From the NCBI RefSeq assembly GCF_009671065.1, contig NZ_CP046027.1, forward strand, positions 2,356,001 to 2,420,000: a stretch of 64,000 bases of DNA, given 5' to 3'. Of the stretch, positions 25,792 through 33,404 are shown piece after piece. A model generated the notes under the pieces. The model saw only the letters and a list, made by a program, of their open reading frames with translations. It did no database searches and was not told the DNA's origin. This DNA comes from Neisseria brasiliensis (lineage in GTDB: Bacteria; Pseudomonadota; Gammaproteobacteria; Burkholderiales; Neisseriaceae). Each line of letters starts with the position of its first letter. Within the stretch, counting starts at the first letter, position 1. The position numbers and the translations under genes were made by a program.

Positions 25792-26430
25792 TTAACCCAA
25801 AATCATCGGTGCAAAGCGGCTGATGGTATCGCGCAACACAATCAGTTTGCCGTGGAAAAAGTGGGTAGAGCCGGCAATGGCAATCACCGGAATATCTTGC
25901 GGTTCCGCCCATGCCAAAACTTTTTCAATCTCGACCACTTCATCTTCTGCGCCGTGAATGATTAAGGTTTTATTCGGGTTAGGTGCCGCTTCAGGTTCGG
26001 GGCGGTCGGGGTAGTGGCGCAGGGCAGCGCCCATCAGCAACAGCATATCCGGTTCGCGCTCTTGGGCGGCGAAGTTGGCGACATAGCCGCCGAATGAGAA
26101 ACCGGCCAATACAAATTGTTCCAATTCTGGATGTTGCGCGCGGGCATAGTCGATAACGCAAATACAATCTTCGGTTTCGCCTTTGCCGTAATCGTGTTCG
26201 CCGCCGCTGTTGCCCACACCGCGCAGGTTGGGAAGGTAGCAGTGAAAACCAAGCTGGGTCAGGGCTTTGGCGGCGGTTTGAATCACTTTATTGGTGTTGG
26301 TGCCGCCTTGTAGCGGGTTGGGGTGATTCACCACGGCCACGCCGCGCGCGGTGCCTTGGGCGGGTAGGTAAATGGTTTCGAGTGCGCCGACCGGACCTTG
26401 AATGGCGATGACCTCGGGTTTCAACATCAT
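25792..26430 (-). CDS. Alpha/beta hydrolase
   Basis: A 212-residue alpha/beta-hydrolase-fold protein. The nucleophile elbow is GFSFGG. HPNPLQGGTNTNKVIQTAAK and LPNLRGVGNSGGEHDYGKGE match the short COG2945-type hydrolases. The acid lies in IIHGAEDEVVEIE, and the catalytic His probably in GSTHFFHGK. Two adjacent ATGs follow AAAAGGAAATC, so the start could be three bases later. Substrate unknown. A DUS hairpin separates it from the upstream spermidine-synthase-like gene on the same strand. Confidence 0.88.
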   Translation of the reverse strand: MMLKPEVIAIQGPVGALETIYLPAQGTARGVAVVNHPNPLQGGTNTNKVIQTAAKALTQLGFHCYLPNLRGVGNSGGEHDYGKGETEDCICVIDYARAQHPELEQFVLAGFSFGGYVANFAAQEREPDMLLLMGAALRHYPDRPEPEAAPNPNKTLIIHGAEDEVVEIEKVLAWAEPQDIPVIAIAGSTHFFHGKLIVLRDTISRFAPMILG

Positions 26431-26452
26431 GATTTCCTTTTGATTGAGTGTG

Positions 26453-26480
26453 AGGCCGTCTGAAAATGTTCAGACGGCCT
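26453..26480. terminator. DUS terminator
   Basis: AG-DUS pair with a 4-nt loop, directly after the spermidine-synthase-like gene. Confidence 0.7.
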
Positions 26481-26485
26481 TTATG

Positions 26486-27277
26486 CTATAAATAAAAATG
26501 TTTACCGTTGTTTTGATTATAGGCTTTTAAATCGGCCAGCATACGTTTGAAATTCAAATCGTATAAGTCGCTAAGCTTGTCGGCGCGTTTTTTCAGATTG
26601 TCGAGATTTTGCTCTTTCGGGCTGCTCTGAAACGCCATCACCGCCATGTTGCCATGACTTTCTGCCGGCAATTCCAACACGCGGCCGTCAAAAACTTTTA
26701 ATAAACGCTCGACAAAACGCTGATAACGCTTGTCGCCGCTCCACCAGTTGGTCACAAACACACCGTCGGGCGAGAGTGCTTGGCGGCAATTTTCAAAAAA
26801 CGGTTCGCTCACCAAATCATCAATAATCTGCTCGCCGTCGAAACCGTCGACCAAAATCACATCGGTATTGTGGCGGAACACCTTAATATATTCCGCACCA
26901 TCGGCTTCCACGATTTCAAATTTTTCACCTTCAAACGGTAATTCAAACAAACTGCGTGCCACGGCAATCACTTGCGGATTGATGTCGACGGCAGTTTGCT
27001 TGGTATCGGGCAGGTAGGCATCAATCCAGCGGGCAAACGAGCCGCCGCCCAAACCGATTTGGGTAATGTGGCGCGGCGTGTTTTCGGTAAACAACAGCCA
27101 GCCCATCATGGCGCGGCTGTATGACAACACCAATTCGGCAGGGTGGTCGAGGTTCATGGAGCTTTGAATCGTCGAGCTGCCCAAATGTAGTGAGCGGATA
27201 TTGCCTTCTTCAGAAATGCCGACTTCGGGCAAATGCGCTTGCGGCGCACGCAAGCGACGGTAAGGGTGTTGGGCCAT
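26486..27277 (-). CDS. Spermidine synthase-like (polyamine aminopropyltransferase fold) protein
   Basis: A 263-residue soluble protein with the SpeE-type Rossmann core: ITQIGLGGGSFARWIDAYLP, AVDINPQVIAVAR and DVILVDGFDGEQIID. The acidic motif after strand 4 is DGFDG, not the DxxDP seen in true aminopropyltransferases (the neighbour at 33405 has DLPDP), so catalysis on polyamines is uncertain. Such proteins are often annotated as 'fused MFS/spermidine synthase' or methyltransferase-like. No membrane segment is present. It is unlinked to speD. Confidence 0.8.
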   Translation of the reverse strand: MAQHPYRRLRAPQAHLPEVGISEEGNIRSLHLGSSTIQSSMNLDHPAELVLSYSRAMMGWLLFTENTPRHITQIGLGGGSFARWIDAYLPDTKQTAVDINPQVIAVARSLFELPFEGEKFEIVEADGAEYIKVFRHNTDVILVDGFDGEQIIDDLVSEPFFENCRQALSPDGVFVTNWWSGDKRYQRFVERLLKVFDGRVLELPAESHGNMAVMAFQSSPKEQNLDNLKKRADKLSDLYDLNFKRMLADLKAYNQNNGKHFYL

Positions 27278-27508
27278 GAGCAGAGTCGTGAAATATTGGG
27301 AAAGTCGGTTATTTTAACAGATTTTGTGTTCTTTTTCAGACGGCCTATTGCAGAATGATTGACCATATAGATTTTTATCATGTCATTTGCTTGAAATGAA
27401 AAAAAGTATATTTAATTTAAAATCAAATATTTTGTGCGATAGCAGATTTTTTTCGCAGCAAAGCCCTTGTCAATGGCAAGGGTTAAAGGCATAATGCTGA
27501 CTTTCTTA
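27278..27508. other. Intergenic region with tRNA promoter
   Basis: About 230 bp. AT-rich with a lone DUS near 27336 and the tRNA promoter at its right end; otherwise featureless. Confidence 0.5.
27467..27495 (+). promoter_or_regulatory. Promoter of the tRNA-Thr pair
   Basis: TTGTCA and CATAAT are separated by 17 nt, ending 13 nt before the first tRNA. Confidence 0.6.
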
Positions 27509-27584
27509 GCCGGTATAGCTCAGTTGGTAGAGCACCTGACTTGTAATCAGGGGGTCCCGAGTTCGACTCTTGGTGCCGGCACCA
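27509..27584 (+). tRNA. tRNA-Thr (UGU anticodon)
   Basis: A 76-nt tRNA with CCA encoded. The acceptor arm GCCGGTA pairs with TGCCGGC. The anticodon stem is CTGAC...ATCAG with loop TTGTAA, giving anticodon TGT; the T-loop is TTCGACT. All arms fold. Confidence 0.95.
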
Positions 27585-27619
27585 GTTTAAAACTGTATTG
27601 CTTTTATGCAGCCAGTTAA

Positions 27620-27695
27620 GCCGGTATAGCTCAGTTGGTAGAGCACCTGACTTGTAATCAGGGGGTCCCGAGTTCGACTCTTGGTGCCGGCACCA
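27620..27695 (+). tRNA. tRNA-Thr (UGU anticodon), second copy
   Basis: Identical over all 76 nt to the copy at 27509, from which it is separated by 35 nt. Probably one transcript. Confidence 0.95.
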
Positions 27696-27700
27696 AATAA

Positions 27701-27737
27701 AACAGCTTAATCATGAATGTGGTTAAGCTGTTTTTTT
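27701..27737 (+). terminator. tRNA operon terminator
   Basis: AACAGCTTAA pairs with TTAAGCTGTT over a 12-nt loop, followed by a T-run. Confidence 0.85.
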
Positions 27738-27742
27738 ATTTC

Positions 27743-27774
27743 TTGACACATATTTAACACGAAAGCCTTATAAT
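27743..27774 (+). promoter_or_regulatory. panB promoter candidate
   Basis: Perfect TTGACA and TATAAT hexamers, but with an unusually long 20-nt spacer. Confidence 0.45.
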
Positions 27775-27829
27775 GGCCTCGTTTTAATCTACATAAGGCC
27801 GTCTGAACAAGACGGGAAAACCAGACGAC

Positions 27830-28621
27830 ATGATTACTGTGAACACACTGCAAAAAATGAAAGCCGAAGGCAATAAAATCGCCATGCTCACTGCTTATGA
27901 AGCAAGCTTTGCTGCGTTGATGGACGAAGCGGGCGTGGATGTTTTACTGGTGGGGGATTCTTTGGGCATGACCGTACAAGGGCGCACTTCCACGCTGCCG
28001 GTAAGTTTGCGCGATATGTGTTACCACACCGAAGCCGTGGCACGCGGCACGAAAAACGCCATGATTGTGAGCGACTTGCCTTTTGGTGCGTATCAGCAAA
28101 GTAAAGAACAAGCTTTTGCAGCGGCGGCAGAGTTGATGGCAGCCGGTGCGCATATGGTAAAGCTGGAAGGTGGCGTATGGATGGCAGAAACTACTGAATT
28201 TCTGCAAATGCGCGGCATTCCTGTGTGTGCGCACATCGGTTTGACACCGCAATCGGTGTTTGCATTTGGCGGCTATAAAGTGCAGGGGCGCGGCGACAAA
28301 GCGCAGGCTTTGTTAAACGATGCCAAAGCACATGATGAAGCAGGTGCCGCGATTGTGTTGATGGAGTGTGTGCCGGCGCAATTGGCCAAGCAAGTGACTG
28401 AAAGCGTGGCTTGCCCGACCATCGGCATTGGCGCGGGTGTGGATTGCGATGGTCAGGTTTTGGTAATGCACGATATGCTGGGTGTGTTCCCGGGCAAAAC
28501 CGCCAAGTTTGTAAAAAACTTTATGCAGGGCAAAGACAGCGTGCAAGCGGCGGTGAAAGCTTACGTCGATGAAGTAAAAGCACAAACTTTCCCAGCACCT
28601 GAGCATACTTTTGCTGATTAA
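27830..28621 (+). CDS. panB: 3-methyl-2-oxobutanoate hydroxymethyltransferase
   Basis: A 263-residue enzyme making ketopantoate from 2-oxoisovalerate and methylene-THF, the first step to pantothenate. Motifs are MLTAYEASFAALMDEAGVDV, LLVGDSLGMTVQG, the VKLEGG segment, and IGIGAGVDCDGQVLVMHDML. The length is standard. panC follows after a DUS hairpin, so the two pantothenate genes are neighbours but may be separate transcripts. Confidence 0.96.
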   Translation: MITVNTLQKMKAEGNKIAMLTAYEASFAALMDEAGVDVLLVGDSLGMTVQGRTSTLPVSLRDMCYHTEAVARGTKNAMIVSDLPFGAYQQSKEQAFAAAAELMAAGAHMVKLEGGVWMAETTEFLQMRGIPVCAHIGLTPQSVFAFGGYKVQGRGDKAQALLNDAKAHDEAGAAIVLMECVPAQLAKQVTESVACPTIGIGAGVDCDGQVLVMHDMLGVFPGKTAKFVKNFMQGKDSVQAAVKAYVDEVKAQTFPAPEHTFAD

Positions 28622-28640
28622 TGAGCAAATAAACAATCAA

Positions 28641-28679
28641 CATGCCGTCTGAAAAATAACAGGTTTTCAGACGGCATGT
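28641..28679. terminator. AT-DUS terminator after panB
   Basis: CATGCCGTCTGAAAA pairs with TTTTCAGACGGCATG around an 8-nt loop. Confidence 0.75.
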
Positions 28680-28777
28680 TTGTTTTTATCTGATGGATTT
28701 GGTTATCATCGGGGCTAGGCGTATAATTAAGCCGTTATTTTCAGACGGCCTTGCCGTCTTTAAGGATTATTCAAATT

Positions 28778-29617
28778 ATGCAAATCATTCATACCATTAA
28801 AGAATTGCGCGAATGGCGCAAACAGGCCGGAAAAGTAGCGTTTGTGCCGACCATGGGCAATCTGCATGAAGGCCATTTGGCTTTGGTGCGTGAAGCGAAA
28901 AAGCGCGCCGATAATGTGGTGGTCAGTATTTTTGTGAACCGTCTTCAGTTTGGTCAAGGTGAAGACTTTGATCAATACCCACGGACTTTGCAACAAGATG
29001 CCGATAAATTGGCCAATGAAGGCGTAGCAGTGGTGTTCGCGCCGGATGAAAAAGAGCTTTATCCCAATGTCGAGCAGCGTTACAACGTTGAGCCACCGCA
29101 TCTGCAAAACGAATTATGTGGCAAATTTCGTCCCGGCCATTTCCGCGGTGTGGCAACGGTGGTGAGTAAATTATTTAATATTGTCGAGGCAGATGTCGCT
29201 TGTTTCGGTAAAAAAGATTATCAGCAATTGGCGATTATTAAAGGTTTTGTTGAAGATTTAAACTTTAATATTGAAATTGTGCCGGTGAATACCGGCCGTG
29301 CAGCCGATGGCTTGGCTTTATCGAGCCGCAATCAATATTTAAGCGAAACCGAGCGCGCCGAAGCGCCGCGTTTATACCGTGAATTACAAGCCGCTGCGGC
29401 ACAATTGCAGGCAGGTAATGTTGCCTATACGCAAATCGAGCAAACGGCAATAGAAAACTTAAATCAAGCCGGTTGGGAGGTGGATTATATTGAAATCCGT
29501 CAAGCAGAAAGCTTGGAAGTGGCGCGTGTGGGCGACAAATATTTAGTGGTATTGGCAGCGGCCCGATTGGGCAGCACGCGTTTGATTGATAATTTAGAAG
29601 TTTCATTAAATCTATAA
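28778..29617 (+). CDS. panC: Pantothenate synthetase
   Basis: A 279-residue ATP-dependent ligase joining pantoate and beta-alanine. The nucleotide-binding motif is PTMGNLHEGHLALV near the N-terminus, followed by FGKKDYQQLAIIKGFVEDLN and the GLALSSRNQYLS segment. The start at 28778 (MQIIHTI) is chosen from the usual length; AAGGAT lies 10 nt upstream. A TTG 27 nt earlier is in frame but unlikely. One residue differs from the common VNPLQFG (VNRLQFG). Confidence 0.95.
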   Translation: MQIIHTIKELREWRKQAGKVAFVPTMGNLHEGHLALVREAKKRADNVVVSIFVNRLQFGQGEDFDQYPRTLQQDADKLANEGVAVVFAPDEKELYPNVEQRYNVEPPHLQNELCGKFRPGHFRGVATVVSKLFNIVEADVACFGKKDYQQLAIIKGFVEDLNFNIEIVPVNTGRAADGLALSSRNQYLSETERAEAPRLYRELQAAAAQLQAGNVAYTQIEQTAIENLNQAGWEVDYIEIRQAESLEVARVGDKYLVVLAAARLGSTRLIDNLEVSLNL

Positions 29618-29725
29618 AATTTTAGTGTTTATTGGAAAGGTCGTCGGAAGCAGAATATCGGAATATTTTGTTTCAGACGGCCTTTGTTATATGTTTTGGT
29701 TATAAATGATAGCAGAAAGCATTCT

Positions 29726-29754
29726 TTGTATTTGCAGGCAGTATCCATTAAAAT
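29726..29754 (+). promoter_or_regulatory. Promoter of the amino acid ABC operon
   Basis: TTGTAT, a 17-nt spacer and TAAAAT, 33 nt upstream of the substrate-binding protein start. Confidence 0.55.
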
Positions 29755-29787
29755 AGCCGCTTTAAAGATACACACAGGAATCAAGCG

Positions 29788-30612
29788 ATGTTGAAAAAAT
29801 TCTTATTGGGCAGCATGACTGCTTTAGTACTGGCTGCTTGCGGTGGCAGCGAGGGCGGCTCGGCGGCTTCAGGTGCGGCACCTGCGAACAAGGCTTCAGG
29901 TTCTTTGATTGAACGCATCAACAATAAAGGCATCATCACCGTTGGCACCGAAGGCACTTATGCGCCGTTCACCTACCACGATAAATCCGGCAAATTGACC
30001 GGCTACGACGTGGAAGTGACTCGCGCCATCGCTGAAAAATTGGGCGTGACCGTTGAATTCAAAGAAACCCAATGGGATGCCATGATGGCCGGTTTGAAAG
30101 CGGGTCGTTTTGACGTGGTGGCCAACCAAGTGGCGTTGACCAGCCCTGAACGCCAAGCGACTTTTGATAAATCCGAGCCGTATAGCTGGAGCGGCCCGGT
30201 TTTGGTGGCACGCAACGACAGCACCATTAAATCGGTTGATGAAATTGCCGGTAAAAAAGCCGCCCAATCTTTAACCAGCAACTACGGCGAACGCGCCACT
30301 GCAGCTAAAGCCGAAATCGTGCCGGTTGACGGTTTGGCGCAATCCTTGATGCTGATTGAGCAAAAACGTGCCGAAGTGACGCTGAACGATGAATTGGCGG
30401 TATTGGATTATCTGCAAAAAAATCTGAATGCCGGCGTGAAAATCGTGTGGACTGCGCCTGCTGATGAAAAAGTCGGTGCCGGTTTGATTGTCAATAAAGG
30501 CAATGATGAAGCCGTGGCCAAATTCAGCGAAGCAATGAAAGAATTGCGAGCAGACGGCACATTGAAAAAACTGGGCGAACAATTCTTCGGAAAAGACATC
30601 AGTGTTAAATAA
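29788..30612 (+). CDS. Amino acid ABC transporter substrate-binding lipoprotein
   Basis: A 274-residue family-3 solute-binding protein. The lipoprotein signal MLKKFLLGSMTALVLAAC is followed by a Gly/Ser/Ala linker. The SBP_bac_3 signature is TEGTYAPFTYHDKSGKLTGY, then DVEVTRAIAEKLGV and FDVVANQVALTSPERQ. It would deliver a polar amino acid; Neisseria homologues of this family bind cysteine or cystine, but the substrate is not decided here. The permease gene overlaps its end, and the ATPase gene follows. Confidence 0.93.
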   Translation: MLKKFLLGSMTALVLAACGGSEGGSAASGAAPANKASGSLIERINNKGIITVGTEGTYAPFTYHDKSGKLTGYDVEVTRAIAEKLGVTVEFKETQWDAMMAGLKAGRFDVVANQVALTSPERQATFDKSEPYSWSGPVLVARNDSTIKSVDEIAGKKAAQSLTSNYGERATAAKAEIVPVDGLAQSLMLIEQKRAEVTLNDELAVLDYLQKNLNAGVKIVWTAPADEKVGAGLIVNKGNDEAVAKFSEAMKELRADGTLKKLGEQFFGKDISVK

Positions 30613-31318
30613 TCTACTGGCTTCATTGCCGTTTATGACCGAGACACGCGCTGATTTGGTAATCAGCGCGTTTTGGCCTATGGTTAAGGCCGGATTTTTG
30701 GTATCCATGCCGCTGGCGATTGCTTCGTTTATCATCGGCATGGTGATTGCCATCATCGTGGCGGTGATTCGCGTGATGCCGTCTGAAAGCTGGTTGCACA
30801 AAATTTTCTTGGGCTTGGTGAAGTTTTATGTTTCCGCCATCCGCGGCACGCCGATGCTGATTCAATTGGCAGTGGTGTTTTACGGCTTGCCGGCGGTCGG
30901 GGTGTACATTGATCCGATTCCGGCGGCGATTATCGGCTTTTCGCTGAATGTCGGCGCGTATGCTTCCGAAACCATTCGTGCCGCGATTTTATCGGTGCAC
31001 AAAGGTCAATGGGAAGCCGGTTTTTCCATCGGCATGACCTATATGCAAACCTTCCGCCGCATTATCGCGCCGCAGGCTTTCCGCGTATCCGTGCCGCCTT
31101 TGAGCAATGAATTCATCAGCTTATTCAAAAGCACGTCGCTGGCTTCGTTTGTGACGGTAACGGAATTGTTCCGCACCGCTTCCGAAGTGGCCAACCGCGC
31201 CTATGACTTTTTGCCGGTGTATATCGAAGCGGGTTTGGTGTATTGGTGTTTCTGCTGGGTATTGTTCCTGATTCAAGCGAAAATTGAAAAACGCTTCGAT
31301 CGCTATGTGGCTAAGTAA
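30602..31318 (+). CDS. Amino acid ABC transporter permease (HisM/GlnP type)
   Basis: A 238-residue inner-membrane permease with about five membrane segments. The EAA loop is GMTYMQTFRRIIAPQAFRVS, and the family signature YVSAIRGTPMLIQL is clear. Translation probably begins at GTG 30602, inside the end of the binding-protein gene (11-nt overlap); an ATG at 30635 is the alternative. It would dimerise and pair with the ATPase encoded at 31328. Confidence 0.93.
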   Translation: MLNNLLASLPFMTETRADLVISAFWPMVKAGFLVSMPLAIASFIIGMVIAIIVAVIRVMPSESWLHKIFLGLVKFYVSAIRGTPMLIQLAVVFYGLPAVGVYIDPIPAAIIGFSLNVGAYASETIRAAILSVHKGQWEAGFSIGMTYMQTFRRIIAPQAFRVSVPPLSNEFISLFKSTSLASFVTVTELFRTASEVANRAYDFLPVYIEAGLVYWCFCWVLFLIQAKIEKRFDRYVAK

Positions 31319-31327
31319 GGAAAAAAG

Positions 31328-32080
31328 ATGATTAAAATCCGTAATATCCACAAAACATTCGGCGATAACACCATTTTGCGCGGCATTGATTTGGATGTAA
31401 ACAAAGGCCAAGTGGTGGTGATTTTGGGGCCTTCTGGGTCGGGTAAAACCACGTTTTTGCGCTGCTTGAACGCGTTGGAAATGCCCGAGCAAGGGCAAAT
31501 CGAATTCGATAATGCCGCGCCCTTAAAAGTTGATTTTGCCCAAAAACCGAGCAAAGCTGAAATCTTAGCCTTGCGCCGCAAGTCGGGCATGGTGTTTCAA
31601 CAATACAATCTGTTCCCACATAAAACCGCTTTGGAAAATGTGATGGAAGGGCCGGTATCGGTGCAGGGCAAAGCCAAAACCGAAGCGCGTGCCGCTGCCT
31701 TGGCCTTGCTGGAAAAAGTAGGCTTGGGCGATAAAGTCGATTTGTATCCGTATCAATTGTCGGGCGGCCAGCAGCAGCGTGTTGGCATTGCCCGCGCCTT
31801 GGCGATTCAGCCGGAATTGATGCTGTTTGACGAGCCGACTTCCGCGCTCGATCCGGAATTGGTGCAAGATGTGTTGAACACCATGAAAGAACTGGCACAA
31901 GAAGGCTGGACAATGGTGGTCGTGACCCACGAAATTAAGTTTGCGATGGAAGTGGCCGATATTGTGGTGGTGATGGACGGCGGCATGATTGTTGAGCAGG
32001 GCGCGCCGGAAGTGTTGTTTGACAATCCGCAACATGAACGCACCCGCCGCTTCTTGCAGCAAATCCGTGCCCAGCATTGA
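31328..32080 (+). CDS. Amino acid ABC transporter ATP-binding protein (GlnQ type)
   Basis: A 250-residue ABC ATPase. Walker A is GPSGSGKTT (residues ~37-45), the Q-loop lies in VFQQYNLFPHKTALENV, the signature is LSGGQQQRVGIARALA, and Walker B is LMLFDEPTSALDPE with the H-loop in VVTHE. The polar amino acid subclass is indicated by MVFQQYNLFPH. AAGGAAAAAAG precedes the ATG. It is the last gene of the three-gene importer operon. Confidence 0.95.
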   Translation: MIKIRNIHKTFGDNTILRGIDLDVNKGQVVVILGPSGSGKTTFLRCLNALEMPEQGQIEFDNAAPLKVDFAQKPSKAEILALRRKSGMVFQQYNLFPHKTALENVMEGPVSVQGKAKTEARAAALALLEKVGLGDKVDLYPYQLSGGQQQRVGIARALAIQPELMLFDEPTSALDPELVQDVLNTMKELAQEGWTMVVVTHEIKFAMEVADIVVVMDGGMIVEQGAPEVLFDNPQHERTRRFLQQIRAQH

Positions 32081-32090
32081 GATTGTTTAT

Positions 32091-32126
32091 CAGGCCGTCT
32101 GAAAGATGATTTTTCAGACGGCCTTT
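32091..32126. terminator. DUS terminator of the ABC operon
   Basis: AG-DUS and complement around a 9-nt loop, 11 bp after the ATPase stop. Confidence 0.75.
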
Positions 32127-32236
32127 ATGAATTTCAATCACATGAATGCGTGAATTTTTCATACCTTTTTGACTTCAGGTCATTAATCAATTCATTTATA
32201 CTTGCCGATAGATAAACTTTATTTGAGGAACCTACC

Positions 32237-33334
32237 ATGAGCAAAACTTTACCTTTGCGCGCCGATACCGTCGGCAGCTACCTGCGTACCGAAAACCTGA
32301 AAAAAGCGCGTGCCGAATTTGCCGAGGACAAAATCAGCCGTGAAGAATTGACCCGTGTGGAAGACCAAGAAATCGCCAAATTGGTGCAAGACCAATTAGA
32401 CGCGGGCATTCAAGTGATTACCGATGGTGAATTCCGCCGCTCATGGTGGCACATTGACTTTTTGGAAAACCTCAACGGCATCGAAGGCTTTGTGCCGGAG
32501 CAGGCTTATGCGTTTAAAGGCACCGAAGTGCGCAAATACAATACGCGCTGCAACGGAAAAGTGTCTTGGAACGAAAACCATCCGTTTATCGCCCATTACA
32601 AAGCCTTGGCCGAAATCGTCGGCGACCGGGGCATTGTGAAATACGCCATTCCCAGCCCGAACCAATTGATGTATCCGTTTATTTGGGATACCGGCGTCTA
32701 TGAAAGCAAAGCCGCATTCTGCGAAGACGTGCGCCAAACCTATAAAGACGCGATTAAAGCATTTTACGATGCCGGCTGCCGTTATCTGCAAATCGATGAC
32801 GTGTATTGGGGCACTTTGTGCAACAATTTCAGCAATCCTGAATTTGATTTTGAAGCCAGCAAACAATTTGCCTTGGAAAACATCCAAGCCATTTTGGCCG
32901 ACAAACCGGCCGATATGACCATCACCACCCACGTTTGCCGCGGCAACTACAAATCGTCTTATTTGCTGACCGGCGCTTACGATCCGGTTGCGCCTGAATT
33001 GTTTGGTCAAACAGCTTATGACGGCTATTTCTTGGAATACGACAACGAGCGTTCGGGTGGTTTCGAGCCATTGAAATACTTCAACGACAATCCGCACAAA
33101 GGCCGCATTGTGTTGGGCTTGGTAACGTCCAAATTCCCTGAGTTGGAAAGCAAAGACGAAATCAAAGCACGTATCGCCGAAGCTGCAAAAATCGTGCCTC
33201 TCGACCAACTGGCCTTGTCGCCGCAATGTGGTTTTGCTTCAACCGAAGAAGGCAACATCATGACCGAAGCCGAGCAATGGGCAAAAGTGCGCTTGGTCGA
33301 AGAAATCGCTGCCGAAGTGTGGGGCGAAGATTAA
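32237..33334 (+). CDS. MetE C-terminal-domain-like methyltransferase (YxjG/YxjH family)
   Basis: A 365-residue stand-alone version of the cobalamin-independent methionine synthase catalytic barrel. Zinc-ligand motifs are visible as HVCRGN, FLEYD and SPQCGF. The N-terminal LRADTVGSYLRTENLKKAR and DGEFRRSWWHIDFL match the short YxjG/YxjH group, which lacks the N-terminal MetE domain. Some members use methylcobalamin or simple donors instead of polyglutamyl methyl-THF, so the methyl donor is uncertain. GAGGAACC precedes the ATG. No SAM riboswitch or clear MetR box was found upstream. Confidence 0.85.
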   Translation: MSKTLPLRADTVGSYLRTENLKKARAEFAEDKISREELTRVEDQEIAKLVQDQLDAGIQVITDGEFRRSWWHIDFLENLNGIEGFVPEQAYAFKGTEVRKYNTRCNGKVSWNENHPFIAHYKALAEIVGDRGIVKYAIPSPNQLMYPFIWDTGVYESKAAFCEDVRQTYKDAIKAFYDAGCRYLQIDDVYWGTLCNNFSNPEFDFEASKQFALENIQAILADKPADMTITTHVCRGNYKSSYLLTGAYDPVAPELFGQTAYDGYFLEYDNERSGGFEPLKYFNDNPHKGRIVLGLVTSKFPELESKDEIKARIAEAAKIVPLDQLALSPQCGFASTEEGNIMTEAEQWAKVRLVEEIAAEVWGED

Positions 33335-33349
33335 AGTTAAAATATAGAC

Positions 33350-33385
33350 AAGGCCGTCTGAAACATTGGGTTTCAGACGGCCTTG
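33350..33385. terminator. Bidirectional DUS terminator
   Basis: AAGGCCGTCTGAAAC and its complement around ATTGG, between convergent genes. The whole hairpin including the loop recurs at 63152-63190. Confidence 0.75.
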
Positions 33386-33404
33386 TTTTATGTTTTTAGA
33401 CGGC

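Noticed and set aside
32126..32236. SAM riboswitch or MetR box before the MetE-like gene
   Set aside because: TGAATTTTTCA is a short palindrome but has three central bases instead of the five in a MetR site; no SAM aptamer features.
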